Source: Deuterostichococcus epilithicus (taxonomy: Eukaryota > Chlorophyta > Trebouxiophyceae > Prasiolales > Stichococcaceae). Taken from it: DNA of 64,000 bases. Position numbers and translations under genes: made by a program. The notes beneath the pieces were generated by a model. It had not been told where the DNA came from and did not search any database. It saw nothing but the letters and a program-made list of their open reading frames with translations. Below, piece after piece: positions 1-11,405 of this stretch. Numbering within the stretch: position 1 is the stretch's first letter; every line of letters begins with the position of its first letter. Location: positions 1,736,001 through 1,800,000 of the forward strand of contig JAVTLE010000001.1 in the NCBI GenBank assembly GCA_033439295.1, in the 5' to 3' direction.

Positions 1-70
1 ATGAGAGCAAAGGGCAGTGATCAAGAGGGAAACATTCAACCAATCTCCTGAATGTCGTCGTGCACTGCAG

Positions 71-3000
71 TTGGCGGATATCGAGCTGTCGCAAGCCGAC
101 CACTGCAAGCTGTACATCCACACCAAGATGAACAACATCACCTACCGCCTCAAGGCGGAGACTGCGTGCGCTCCTCCCTGCTGGCCAGCCTGATTCCCGT
201 TTGCATGCATGGATTCTGCAGCATGCGGCACGTTGACGCATTTCCAGTCGAGGTTCAGAAAGGTTGTCGGTGATGCCGCAGGGATGACCGGCGGGCATGG
301 GCGGAGGCTCTAGACTTTGCGAAGGTGCGCTTGCGGTGTTGGACTCAGGACTGGAGCCAGCAGCCGCACGAGGATCCTGCAGCCCGCTTTGCCGGTCTTG
401 CGGCAGCGCCTCCCTGCCCATGCGTGCCACCCTCATCGGGTCTGCTCTGCACCGCTTGCACCCACCCCCCTTGCAGGTGCAGTGGGAGGGGAAGCCGCCG
501 CAGGTGGCCAACGCCCTCACCACGCCCAGCACGTCAGCGTGCGCCACTGCCCTCCTCACCGGCTCCCCCCAAAACCTCTCTGAAACCCGAGGCCTGGCAC
601 CCCTGTGATCTCGGAGCCAACCCTTCCTTCTTAAGCGTGGCGGCGCCCCCGCTCACCGCTGGGTCTCACGGGTACATTGGACCTCGGCGCAGGCGTAAGG
701 CACAGGAGGAGAAGCTGCGGGCGCTGACGGGCGCGGTGCGGGAGGAGCTGGCCGCCCGGGGCGCCTCTCAAGACGTGCAGGCCTACGTGGCCGACCTGCT
801 GCAGGCGCAGCACGGGCGGTACCAGGAGTACATGGCCAAGGAGGCGGACATGCGGCGGGAGCTGCAGCGCTACATCGCCACGCTCGAGGTGCAGAACCTG
901 CTTCACAGATGGGCAGCCTCAGGGAACCGTTGGGGGACAACAATTACAGGTCTTTCGAAGGTGCTGCTGGGTCATGCATGCTGTAGCTCAGCAGGCCATA
1001 CCACGAATGTGACGAGCAGGGCTGGCCACGCTGCCGTCGCTGATGGCATTGCGCCACCATGATGACACGCTCCCTCAAGCGCCAAGCAATTCCGAAGGCG
1101 GGTTCCGCTGCTTGTCAAGTCCTGAGAAGTGTCCACGAAGCTGCACCGCCGCGTGAGCAGCGGGGACGACTGTGCAGAGGCAAGGATTTGGGCGGTGGGA
1201 CGCCGATACAGAGCCTTTTGGTACAGTGAATCGAACCTGAAAGGGTCAAGGGCTCGGCTGCCTGCGAAGCACCCACCACCTGGACCCTTCTGTGCCCTGA
1301 CCGCAACCTGTCCTGAACCCAACCTCGTGTTGTCCGAGCAGAACCAGCACCGGGAGCTGGAGACTGCGGTGGTGGTGGAGTCGCAGGCGGGCCGCGGAGG
1401 CAGGAACGTCCGCAAATCGACCGATTCGCCGTCGGTCGCCGACGAGGGGCGCTCCGACAGCAGCGGGCCCTCCGACGTGGATGGCGGCGGCGACCGGTGC
1501 GCCTCGTCACTCGAGCCGTGACCCTTCAGCCCCGCCGCCTTGGGGCTGCCAACCCAGCGGGCCCAGCAAGAGCTGTCTCTCTGTCAGCGCACGCTGTGGC
1601 TGCTCGAGCGGGACGCGTGCGCGTAGCACAGTCCGCGAGCTCAAGCTCGTCATGCGTTTACACCAAAGAGGATCGTTCGGCTCCGGTCTCACATTTGCTT
1701 ACTCCCTGGGCTTTCCGCAGGTTCTACTCGGACGAGGAGGATGCGTTCTACGACGCCAGCTCGCGGCGGTCGTCAGCCAGCGCCTCGGACGTGGACGCCG
1801 CGATGTCGGGGCTGTCGCACAGCAGCGGCTCCGGCGGCGGCGGCTCCGACGGCGATGGCGACGCCGACTGGCTCAAGTGAGCGAGGCTGGGTGGATCTCC
1901 AATGTGCAGACAAAGCGCAGGACTTGTGCAAGACTTCTGCAGTCTGCGGCGCGACATCATGTTTGCTCACCGCCGTGGCTCATGCCGCAAGCAGCTGGCA
2001 AGGTGTGGCACTCGCGAGCTGCACACTCCTGGACTTCATCGACCGCGGCGCCTGCTAGAGCAGGCTCAGCTTCGAGTCGGGGGCTCATCCAGTGCTTTCA
2101 CGATCGAAACGACCGAAAGCCCCATGCATCGCCGCGCTGCCATGCACCCGTGCAGGAGCGAGGGGCCGCCGCCCAAGCGGCGCGACCGGCTGCCCAAGCC
2201 GGCGCAGGCGGAGAAGTCCGTCAGCCTGTGGGCCATCCTCAAGGAGGTCGTGGGCAAGGACCTCACCCGCATATGCCTGCCCGTCTACTTCAACGAGCCG
2301 CTGTCGGCGCTGCAGAAGATGGCCGAGGAGCTTGAGTACTCTGAGCTTGTGGAGAAGGTGCGGAAAGGGCTCTGTGCACCGTATACCCATGGGTAGTTCC
2401 CCCCCGCCCGGGGGGCGGCCTCAGTGCACTGTCAGATGTGCTCCATGGGCACCATGGCGAAAGACGGCCAAAGAGCTGGCATTCCCTGAGCTGCTTGACG
2501 ACATGCTGCTGATGTCTGTTGTCGGCTGTGTCTCAGGCTCCTGCTGTCGGTTTCGTCTCGTCCCATTCCATGACCTGCGAGGCTCTCACGCAAGGATCCG
2601 CATTGACACACCAGATTGGGGGAGGGGTGGCCGACGGTTGCCAACAGCTCGACTGTCCAGAAGGGCTTCCGTTAGAGAAGCCCCTTCTTTTCATGAACTG
2701 AGTCCCGCATGATGACTCCATCTGAAATCAGCTAGTCCAGGCACACGGCTGGTGACATTGACTGATGCTGTTGTGTGGCCACACCTCCACCAGATGACCT
2801 CCACCAGATGACCTCCACCACATGCCCACCCCTTCCTGCATTCGCCGAATGCGACAATGCAGGCGAGGCACCAGATCGTAAGGGTTTCTAGGGCCTGTAG
2901 GAGCACTGATGTGGCCTCATCCTTGTGAGGTCTTGCCGGTGCTGCTCCCGCAGGCGCTGACATACCCGCCGGGCAGCATGGAGCGCATGCTCCACATCTG

Positions 3001-6000
3001 TGCCTTTGCCGTGTCGGGATACGCGGGCACCGCGGGCCGCACCACCAAGCCCTTCAACCCGCTGCTGGGCGAGACCTACGAGTTCTTGTGCCAGGAGAAG
3101 GTGCGGTGCGTCGGAGGGTGTGTCTGGCGCACAAACTGACAAGAAACCGGCGGAAGCAGCGCCGGGGCCGCCCGCTTGCCATTGCTCGGCGGCCGCATGG
3201 GGCGCTGGAAGTAGGCCCCGAACCTGATGGCAGTGACTGGTCACCGATCTGGGCTTGCTCGCTGCTGCACCACGGGCACTGCAAGGAGTGAGCACGGTGG
3301 CGGCGAAGGTGGTGCGCCGCCACTCCACCGCGCTGCACACCCTGTCAGCAGGGGAATCTAGGCTTGTCACCGCAGACACGGCTGGTCTGTGCTCCACCTA
3401 GTGTGTGCTCTGCCGCAGGGGCTGCGCATGCTGGCGGAAAAGGTGGTGCACCACCCCACCATCATTGCAGGCCATGCGCAAGGGCGGCGCTGGAGCCTCG
3501 ACGCCGACGGCGACGTCCGCTCCAAGTTCTGGGGGCGCTCCATCGAGCTCATCCCTGTGGGTGCGATACAGACCACTCTCCCCAAATCACAGGAACTCGC
3601 CGTCGATGATTATCAAGGGTGAATCAACTTGAAAGCCTCCCCTCCGCCCGGTGCTCGACTCTGGTTCTTCGGCTGCTTCACTGGGGCCGCTGCGCTGAGC
3701 TATCGCCTCTGCGGGCGCGCCGCCGCCGTCGGCGCAGTTCCGTGGACGGTCAGCCAACAACAGTGCTTGCTCATGCCAGTGCCTACGAGCGCCCCGCTCA
3801 CGGGTCCGCTGCCGGCGCACGGCCCTGCACCTGCGCCTGCAGGGTCACATGTGTGAGCAGTGTGCACTGTTTGCACACCACTTACAAATGTGGATTGCTG
3901 GGTTGCCGAGGGTCCTGACCGGCACACGTTGCTGCAGGCACCATCCGGCTGAAGACGGATGACGGCGAGGAGTACACCTGGCACAAGGTACTGGTTCTCA
4001 CTTCAAATCGGGGTGACTTTTACACCACATCCGTTGGCCCTTCCGTCACCGCACCCAGCGTTGCAGCAGCAAGGCAGCACGGAGGGACAGGCACGCGGCG
4101 GATTTCTAGCAAACCGCTCAGCTCCTCGTCTGTCCTGGCCGGTTTTGACCCTCGCTTCGAGCTGGGCGCCTGGCAGCGAATGCTGCACAGCGCTGCGCAT
4201 GGCAGACACGCTGCCCCAGGCGTCAGCCAAGTTCGACGGTGGGCTTCCCTTGCACGGCCTTTGACGCCGCCTCACGCGCGCTGACCTTCCTGCTAGATAT
4301 CCCAGCTGGCCCCACCATGCAGGTGACGACCACCATCGGCAACCTGATCCTGGGCAAGATCTACGTGGACCACGGCGGCGTGATGCGCGTGCGCAACCAC
4401 ACCGCCGGCATCACCGGCCGCATGCTCTTTAAGGAGCAGGGCCTCCTGCGCAGCAAGGACCTCCACGTGGTGCGCTGCTGACACAGTTTTCTAACCCCTG
4501 AACAGCCCACCTGGAGCAGCGCGACGATTGCAGACCCGTCGACGCGTTTTGTCAACACCAACTCTGAGCAACCCATCTGGAGTGGCGCGACACCGCATCT
4601 GGAGCGGCGCGACATTTGCAGACCTGACGACGCGCTCGGGCCTGTCAGGACCTAGTCAAAGGCTCACAGTGACGATGACAAACTGGGAAACGATCGTGCT
4701 GCGGTGCGACGCGTAGCGCAGGCTGCCGCAGCGGCGCAGCGGTCCGAGCACAGCCTGCTGCTGCGGCCTTGGCCGGCTGGCAAGCGGGAGGGGGGGCGCC
4801 CCTCCATGCCCACAGCTGATGCCCACCGTGCCTCCCTGCTGCTGGGTCGCAGGTGCAGGGCAGCTTCGAGCGGGGCCAGGAGAAGCTGTCAAAGCCGACG
4901 ATGTGCGGCAAGTGGGACGAGAGCCTGAGCGCCGAGATGGAGGACGGCACGAAGGTGGAGCTGTGGCGGAAAAACCCGCCGCCGCCCGACCCCACGCGGT
5001 GCGCGCCCCCAACTCCGTCCGGCAGGGCCCGGCGGGGGCCGCGGGGAGTCCCATACCTTCCGGACGCCATGGTTGCTGCGGAGCTTGTTGTATGGTGCTG
5101 CGCGGCGGAGAGGCCCTGGCCTCGTGAGCGTCGCCGCCGGGGTGTACGCCGGGACAGGCGAGGGGGCTGCTGGAGGCCGGCGCCGTGGCGCCTGCGGGCG
5201 GCAGCCGCATGCGGAGGCCGCCCAGCTGGCCGTGCCCCTGTGCAGTGTCCGCTGAACCGCGCGGGGTGCTGCCATGCCTTGTGCCATGCCGGCCGGCCCC
5301 AGCGCCCTTATGCGCCGCCTGCCCCCCTTGTGCGAAGGTACAACTTGACGGGTTGGGCGATCAAGCTGAACGAGATCACCCCCGGGCTGGAGCAGAAGCT
5401 GGCGCCGACAGACTGCCGGCTGCGTCCCGACCAGCACGCCACGGAGCGCGGCGACTATGATGAGGTGCGTGCGCGATTTCCGGGACCAAGGCCGTGCGCT
5501 CCCGTGACGAGATGGATTGAAACGGCAACTCGTCTGCGGGCAACGCCGAATCTGCAGAGGCTGAGGGATTGTGGCGGAGAGTTAAGCCAGACCCGCAGAA
5601 CAGACCCACAGAACAGACCCACAGAACAGAACTGAACTGAACAGACCAGACGCGCGTGGGCGGCATTGCCGCGCTGCCGCCGCACCGCATCGCTCGGGTG
5701 CCTGTGACGCCTCACGGCGGCCGCCACCGATGTCACCGAGCCGACCCTTTCCCGGCTCCCGCACGCGCAGGCCAACAAGCAGAAGCTGCGGCTGGAGACG
5801 AAGCAACGGGCGGCGCGGAAAGCAGCCGAGAGCGGCGAGGTCCTCAAGCCCCGCTGGTTCCAGTCCCGCGATGTGCCGATGGGCGAAGGCGTCGCCTACG
5901 TGCGCTCTCCTTGCCCCTCACAGCTTCTTCCCTCCAAATGTGCTACAGAGGGCTGCCACACTGCCCTGCTTCTCACCTGGACGGACACTTCCCTTCCCTT

Positions 6001-6332
6001 CCCTTCCCTTCCCTTCCGGTGCTGCCATGCTACCCTGCACACTCAGATCAGCAGCAGATATTTCTCTCATTTGGTGCCACCCAGATACCCTGCTGTATTG
6101 TTGCCTGTCAGCAAAGACTGCTCCACCCCGCTGTGTGGCATTTGCGGCAGAAGCTTCGCACGACACAAGGTAGGTACAGGCGCATCCACAGGCTCATATC
6201 TAGGACCTGCTCTTTCAGGCTGATGTGAACATGTTGCGTTTCTTGTCCACACTACAGGAGTATGCCGGCGGATACTGGGAGTCGCGTGCCAAGGGGCGGT
6301 GGGACGGTTGCCGCGACATCTTTGGCGAGTAG
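71..6332 (+). CDS. Oxysterol-binding protein-related protein (PH + ORD), 5'-partial
   Basis: Predicted lipid-transfer protein that exchanges sterols or phosphoinositides at membrane contacts. Fourteen exons in the window: 71-165, 282-324, 706-888, 1342-1496, 1721-1876, 2156-2357, 2954-3100, 3419-3560, 3938-3987, 4323-4466, 4853-4998, 5338-5464, 5771-5899, 6258-6332. All joins keep phase; the coding total is 598 codons including TAG. The first two exons give the end of a PH domain, closing with the helix [14 protein letters not shown] charged coiled coil follows (706-888), then an acidic Ser/Gly linker with [11 protein letters not shown]. The ORD starts near [19 protein letters not shown] and holds [13 protein letters not shown] and the fingerprint region AEKVVHHPT, in place of the usual EQVSHHPP; the His pair is kept. 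[25 protein letters not shown] and GGYWE also match plant ORPs. The start codon lies left of the window. Exon 3 acceptor choice is the weakest point. Confidence 0.93.
2783..2824. repeat. Short tandem repeat in ORP intron
   Basis: About 2.6 copies of a 14-bp unit (CCTCCACCAGATGA) in the intron between the exons ending at 2357 and starting at 2954. Confidence 0.85.
4504..4640. repeat. Imperfect dispersed duplication in ORP intron
   Basis: Two long copies and one short copy of a segment containing CATCTGGAGCGGCGCGAC, the long copies continuing to GCAGACC and GACGCG. It does not match either flanking exon, so it is listed apart from the exon-edge echoes. Confidence 0.7.
5588..5649. repeat. AGAACAGACCC-type microsatellite
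   Basis: Tandem copies of an 11-bp unit (CAGAACAGACC) that break down into GAACT units, within an ORP intron. Confidence 0.85.
5988..6018. repeat. (TTCCC)n microsatellite
   Basis: Six consecutive TTCCC units in the last ORP intron; a pyrimidine-rich tract about 240 bp upstream of the final acceptor. Confidence 0.9.
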
Positions 6333-7496
6333 CTCCCTCTGCACGGCGGTTTCTGCCGATGCACGCTGCTCTGCGCGCGTCATGGGTGCGGAGGTGGGGG
6401 GCGGGATGCTGAGCCCGGTGGGGTCGGAGAGCGCATGGGCAAACGAGCATCTGATAGGGTGCAGTCCGAATGCGAGGCGCCGCTGTGATGGTGTCGAGTA
6501 CAAGATTGCAGGCTGACTGCCCGAGCAGTTGAGATGTAGTGCTGAAAGGTTTGGGTTGATGGACACTTGAACTAGCCAGTCCACGTTTCTAAACCAAGCT
6601 AGCTCACAGCGCACACTGCAAAAGGCTGCCTGATAGATAGTCAGGAACATGCTTGCTTCACAACAGATGCGCCGGCGTCAGGCACCTGGACATGACACTG
6701 TTGCAGTCACACTCGAGCGCACTATCGCAATCCCAAACTGTACTACCCACTTGCAGCGTCAAAGACACCCTTCAGAAGGAGTGCAACTACACCTGCATGT
6801 GCGCCTGCAGCAAAGCGCTGCAAGTAATATGAAAACAGCCTGCAAGCAGACGCAGGCCTGCTCCTCTGCGCGTGGCGCCGTTTCAAAAATTAGGCACTAG
6901 CATACCAACATGCTCCCAGCACGCGTTGACCAAAAAAATGTCCGACTTAGGCCGGCCGCTGGAGCGGCTTTGACACGGCAACGCCTGGGGCTGCGTAGTC
7001 TGTGGTGCCACGCCAGGCCTGCAAGCGGCCGGCTCGTTGACAGCACGGCTCAATGCCCGCAGTTGCCTTGCAGGCTGCCGGCAGGGGCGTGCATGCTGCT
7101 CAGGCGCACACGCGGAGGTAGGCCTGCGGCAGCCGGCGCACAGGTGTCAGACTTGCGATGCTAATCGATGTGCACCTTTGCAGGGGCCGATAGGCAGGCT
7201 GCCCGGAAGAAATTGCCACACAGGACGGCGAGATGCCAGCATGTTGCGTAAGGGAAACATCAGTGCGGCCTGGTTGCAGTGCGCTCCATCAAACGACCCC
7301 CGTCACCGAGAGCCCGTCCAGACAGCTGTCAGTGCAGACAAGGAAGCGGTGACAGGTTGGCAGGGCGGCGCACCACAAAGCAGTAGGGCAGCAGACCAGA
7401 GCCGCGGTTCAGCACGCCAGTCAGCTGGACGGTCTTGCCGCGGCGCTTCCTGCAGCAGCAACCAGCACCAGCAACCTCAGGGATCGCACACGAGGA
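6333..7496. other. Convergent intergenic region
   Basis: Lies between the stop codons of the ORP (+) and the repeat protein (-). The open frames here have no family-like sequence and no supported splice structure. I see only 3' UTR-type sequence and short A-rich stretches. Confidence 0.6.
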
Positions 7497-10400
7497 TCAA
7501 GACTGGATGGCAAAACTGGCTGGAAAAACAGACCCCGGAACAATCCACACGTCGCGGCCAGTACTGAAGACCCGCAGCGGGCATCCCCCAAGATGAACTC
7601 TGCAACAGTGCACCTCCTCCGGGGGGCNTTCTAAGCGGGCAGTGTGACTGAATGTGTAACGGCGTGGCACCGGCCTTGACCCCATAGCTTTGGTGTGTGT
7701 GTAAAACTGCATTCGGGCTGCAGCGCCATCTCTGCAGCAGGGTGACTCTGTGCGGAGAACACTCTGCGCACCGGAGGACGCCAAACTTATCGACGAACTG
7801 GATGAGCTGGCGGTTGTTGATGCCGTCCTTGATGAACAGCACCTGACCGTTGGGGAGGCGGCGCGGCGCGATCTGGTCTGCGGTGCGCAAGGAGTGGGAT
7901 ACGCCTCAGTGAGGGATAAGTACTCGCATGTGCTGTCCTCCTCGGCGAGGTGAACAGTGCTGTTCGCTGGGCTCACACACCGAGCAGACAGAACCCCAGA
8001 CGGAAGGTGACGCACACACGGCAAACAGCATCTGAGTGCGAGACACGGGGTGGTGGGTGCGCACTAGCGAGGCGGAGGCCGGTGCGGATGTAGCTGCTGG
8101 ACTTCAGGAACGGCACCTGGCTGTTCTTCGTCACCTACGGCGGCAGAGCGAACATGCAATTTAACGCCACTGAAGCCCTGGGGTGGCGGCCGTCACAGCG
8201 GCCTGCGGATGACGCCGGCAGACCTTCCAGAGGCAGGAAAACCAGTCGTTCCATGTCTGGAAACAGGCCAGCGGGCAGCGCGCAGGCACCACACAGCAAG
8301 CAGCTGGCAGAACCAAGACACGGCGGCACCCGCTGCGCAATGAACCGCCCTGACACGTTTGCAGGGCAAGCTCAGATGGCAGCAGCATGCAAGCCCAAGC
8401 ACGCCAATGCGGGCGCACCAGGAAGATGTTGACGGTGCGCTGGGTGGCGGGAATGCAGCTGCGAGTGTTCCGCTTGCTGGCCTCATTACGCACAAAGGCC
8501 GGCAGCACAATTGCCGCTGCAGGTGCGAGGCGAGCAACATGTTGGTGTGTGGCCTCATCGCCTGAACAAGATGCTTTGGAGCGCAGCACATATGGCTGGC
8601 ATGTGGTCGGCAGGCGCACGAAAACACAGGTGGCATCACAAATTGCACGCTGCAGAGATGCGGAACGGGCGACTCACTGCAGACAGTGGATCGCGCAGAC
8701 AGCGTCGTCGGCTGGTAGCACAGCCTGCACAAAGGTGCGATATTGAGTCAGAAGAACTGTGATGGTGCCACACGCGTGTTGCGGTGCACGCCACACCCCA
8801 CAGTGCCCTCAGCGCACAGCACAGTGACTGCAATGCAGCGAGTCAGACCCCAGGAATGGCTTGCGCAACTCAGGATCAGTGCAGGTACGAGGTTTCCCTG
8901 GTGCCATGCAGACGGCCTTCGAATGCGCTGGGGACTCACACGCCGCCGTAGTTCTTGGTGAAGGGGGAGCTGCGCGATATGCAGTTCTTGCAGCCGCCAG
9001 AGCCGCGGTACTGGGCCTTGTTCGAGCACGTTGCGGGCACCGGTGCCATGGTCGGTGTCTTGGTGGGTGCCTTGGTGGGCTTGGCCGTGGGCATGGCCGT
9101 AGGCCTGGCGGTGGTCATCATGGGCGGCGGTGCGCGCACGGGGCCGGCCGTCGGCATGGCGGTGGGCATGGCGGTGGGCATGACCGCCGGCGGGGGCATA
9201 GCGGTGGGCATAGCGGTGGGCATAGCAGTGGGCATAGCGGTGGGCATAGCGGTGGGCATAGCAGTGGGCATAGCGACGGGGGGCGGCACACCCACGGGGG
9301 CTGCGGTTGGCATAGCGGTCGGGGCTTCGGTGGGCATGGCGGTGGGCGCGGCGGTCGGCATGACAGGCGGCGGGGCAGCCGCGACGACAGCGGTGGCAAG
9401 GAACAGGTTGTCGATGGCAAAGCTGGTGGGCGCGGCGGCGGCGAAGGTCGCAGTCAGCGAGCGGCGGCGCTGGTTAGATGTCGCCGTAAAGGCGACGGAG
9501 GTAACGCCTGCGGCAGTGGCTTGGGTATGTGAGATGTCTGGAGAAGCAGGAGTCTGGTGCTTCACAGTTGCCGTCTCTCGAGCTGCCCCTGAATTACAGG
9601 GTTCGCCACCAAAGGAGCGATGCTGCTGGCAGCCTCTAGACAGCCCGACCAAGGCAGCTGCAGACACCAGACGCCTCCTGCACCGAGGTGGGGGCCAGCA
9701 GGAACAGGTCAAACAGGCACACCAGTGAAGCCGGGGGTGACGAGGGTGGGGCCCTGGTTAGGCGCCAGGGTGATGACGAATGGCACAGTCCCGGGCACAG
9801 GAGTCAGCGTGACGGTCAAGCCGGTACCCTGCGTCCAAGAGCATTGACGCTAAATGAGGATCAATGCTGAGAGCAGCCCTCGGGCATCACCTGAAGCACG
9901 AAATGTGGACTGGAAACAGAAAACCTTTCATGGCGCAGCTGCTCAGCGACACTGCACTGCGGTGATCGACGTTGCTTCGAGACCCAGAGGTGCTGTGAGG
10001 AGGAGAGGGCGATGCTCACCGCGTTCGGGTTGGCGATGTAGAAGCTGACCAGGTCGAAGGGGGTGGGGTTGCTGATGGTGGCCGGTCCGCCATTAGCATT
10101 AGTCAGCACCTGCATCGCCAAAGCACAGCTGGATATCAGTTACAGGTTGAAGCGCAGGGTAGCTAGATGCTGCCAGAAAGCGGCTTCAGACAGCATTCGG
10201 ATGGGACATCGACAGCATCGTTTGTGAACATACGGCAACATCAACACGTGCCACAATTGAGGACGAGAGAATGCGCAAGCGGCTGCGGGTCACGGGTCTG
10301 TCACACTCATGCGAATTGGTGCACAAAGCCAGCTGTAAGGCTGCGAGCTGCACCTTCGAGCCATCCTCCTGTGTGCCGGAGAAGTCGCCCGCTGCAAACA

Positions 10401-11405
10401 CAACGATGAATCCATTGTAGGTGGTGCCTGCCAGCGCAAAGCCGTCAGCCGGCTGCTGGTTGGCGGTCTGCGTGTCGATGTCGCCAGAGCCAGCCATATC
10501 CATGGTCGGCGCGGCCGTCATGCCAGGCGGAGGCGTCGGCGCGAGCGTGCCGCCCTGGCGTTTACAAGGACGATGTCAGCATCAAGACGTTCGGAAGCCG
10601 AAATTAGGCTATCGCCTCTTGCAGAGCCTTCAGTCCCCCATCACGCAGCGAGGAGGGCCTGGTCAAGGCACAGCTGATTGCCTCTTACCATTCGTTCATG
10701 CCACAGGACGAGGGGCACAGCCCGGCTTGTAGATGCCGGGCAGCAGTGTCGCGGGCCGCACAGACTGGGACCCCACCTGGGACACGGCGACGGCGACGGT
10801 GTTGGAGCCGGGGGTGAAGGTGGTGGTGCCGTCGGAGTACTGCGCCACGGCGCATGTGAAAAAGCGGGGGTTGCCCTCCACGACAGAGGCCACGGGCACG
10901 GAGAACTGCACGGTGCCCTCGGCCTGGCCGGTACCGGAGACCTGGTTTGGGAACACCGTGTTCTGGTCCGTGCAGGTCACGGTGCGGGCCGCAGCAGGAC
11001 CTGCGGCGAAGGCGCCGGAGCTGTCCGTGTACGCCTGCATGGACAGGCGGCACAGAGTCAGCGCCGCTGTGGGGTGGCTCGGGGCGCCACCAGAGCGTAA
11101 CCAGCAGACGAATGCTGCAGCAGCACGGCAACGCCATGCAGCAGGGGGTCAGCGGCGGGCGTGCCCGACTGCTTGCAAGAAGGCTGCACGATGTGCGGCT
11201 GGCGGCGGTGAGGGGCCCCGGCGGGATGAAGTTGTCAGGGGAGGACACCCACCAGGCGGCCGGTGATGACGATGCTGTCGCCGGCCATCGGCATGGCGGG
11301 CGAGACGCTGAGGCTGACCACGCTGGTCTCAATGGTCGGGCCCTGGGCTGCCGCCATGACGACGGCCGCCAGCAGTAGCGCCGCGGTGAGGGTGTAGCGG
11401 GCCAT
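7497..11405 (-). CDS. Secreted protein with Met-Pro-Thr-Ala repeats, family unknown
   Basis: Eleven exons, joined in phase: 11253-11405, 10777-11034, 10354-10554, 10020-10109, 9723-9828, 8940-9507, 8678-8724, 8419-8516, 8065-8134, 7772-7877, 7497-7563 (an alternative in-frame acceptor starts the last exon at 7599). About 587 aa. The N-terminus is a clear signal peptide (MARYTLTAALLLAAVVMAAA, then QGP). Next come beta-rich segments such as GTVQFSVPVASVVEG and TGVTSVAFTATSNQ, and FAIDNLFL, a turn common in extracellular jelly-roll domains. Exon 6 codes for about 100 residues of PTAM repeats with PPP spacers, hydroxyproline-glycoprotein-like, then a Cys cluster (CSNKAQY..GGCKNC). The C-terminal part (IVLPAFVRNEASKRNT, NGQVLFIKDGINNRQLI) is not a domain I recognise. 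Likely a cell-wall or extracellular glycoprotein; that is inference from the signal peptide and repeats. The N at 7628 falls outside the exons. Confidence 0.8.
9133..9280. repeat. 12-bp coding minisatellite (PTAM array)
   Basis: On the + strand this is a run of GGCATAGCGGTG and GGCATGGCGGTG units, cleanest at 9196-9275. On the - strand each unit codes Pro-Thr-Ala-Met, so length changes by whole units keep the frame. Confidence 0.95.

Noticed and set aside
325-1062. 245-aa + strand frame
   Set aside because: Only 706-888 is coding, as ORP exon 3; the rest is intron read through.
8861-9532. 223-aa + strand frame rich in Gly-His repeats
   Set aside because: It is the complement of the PTAM minisatellite in the - strand gene; that gene has a signal peptide and phase-matched exons on both sides.
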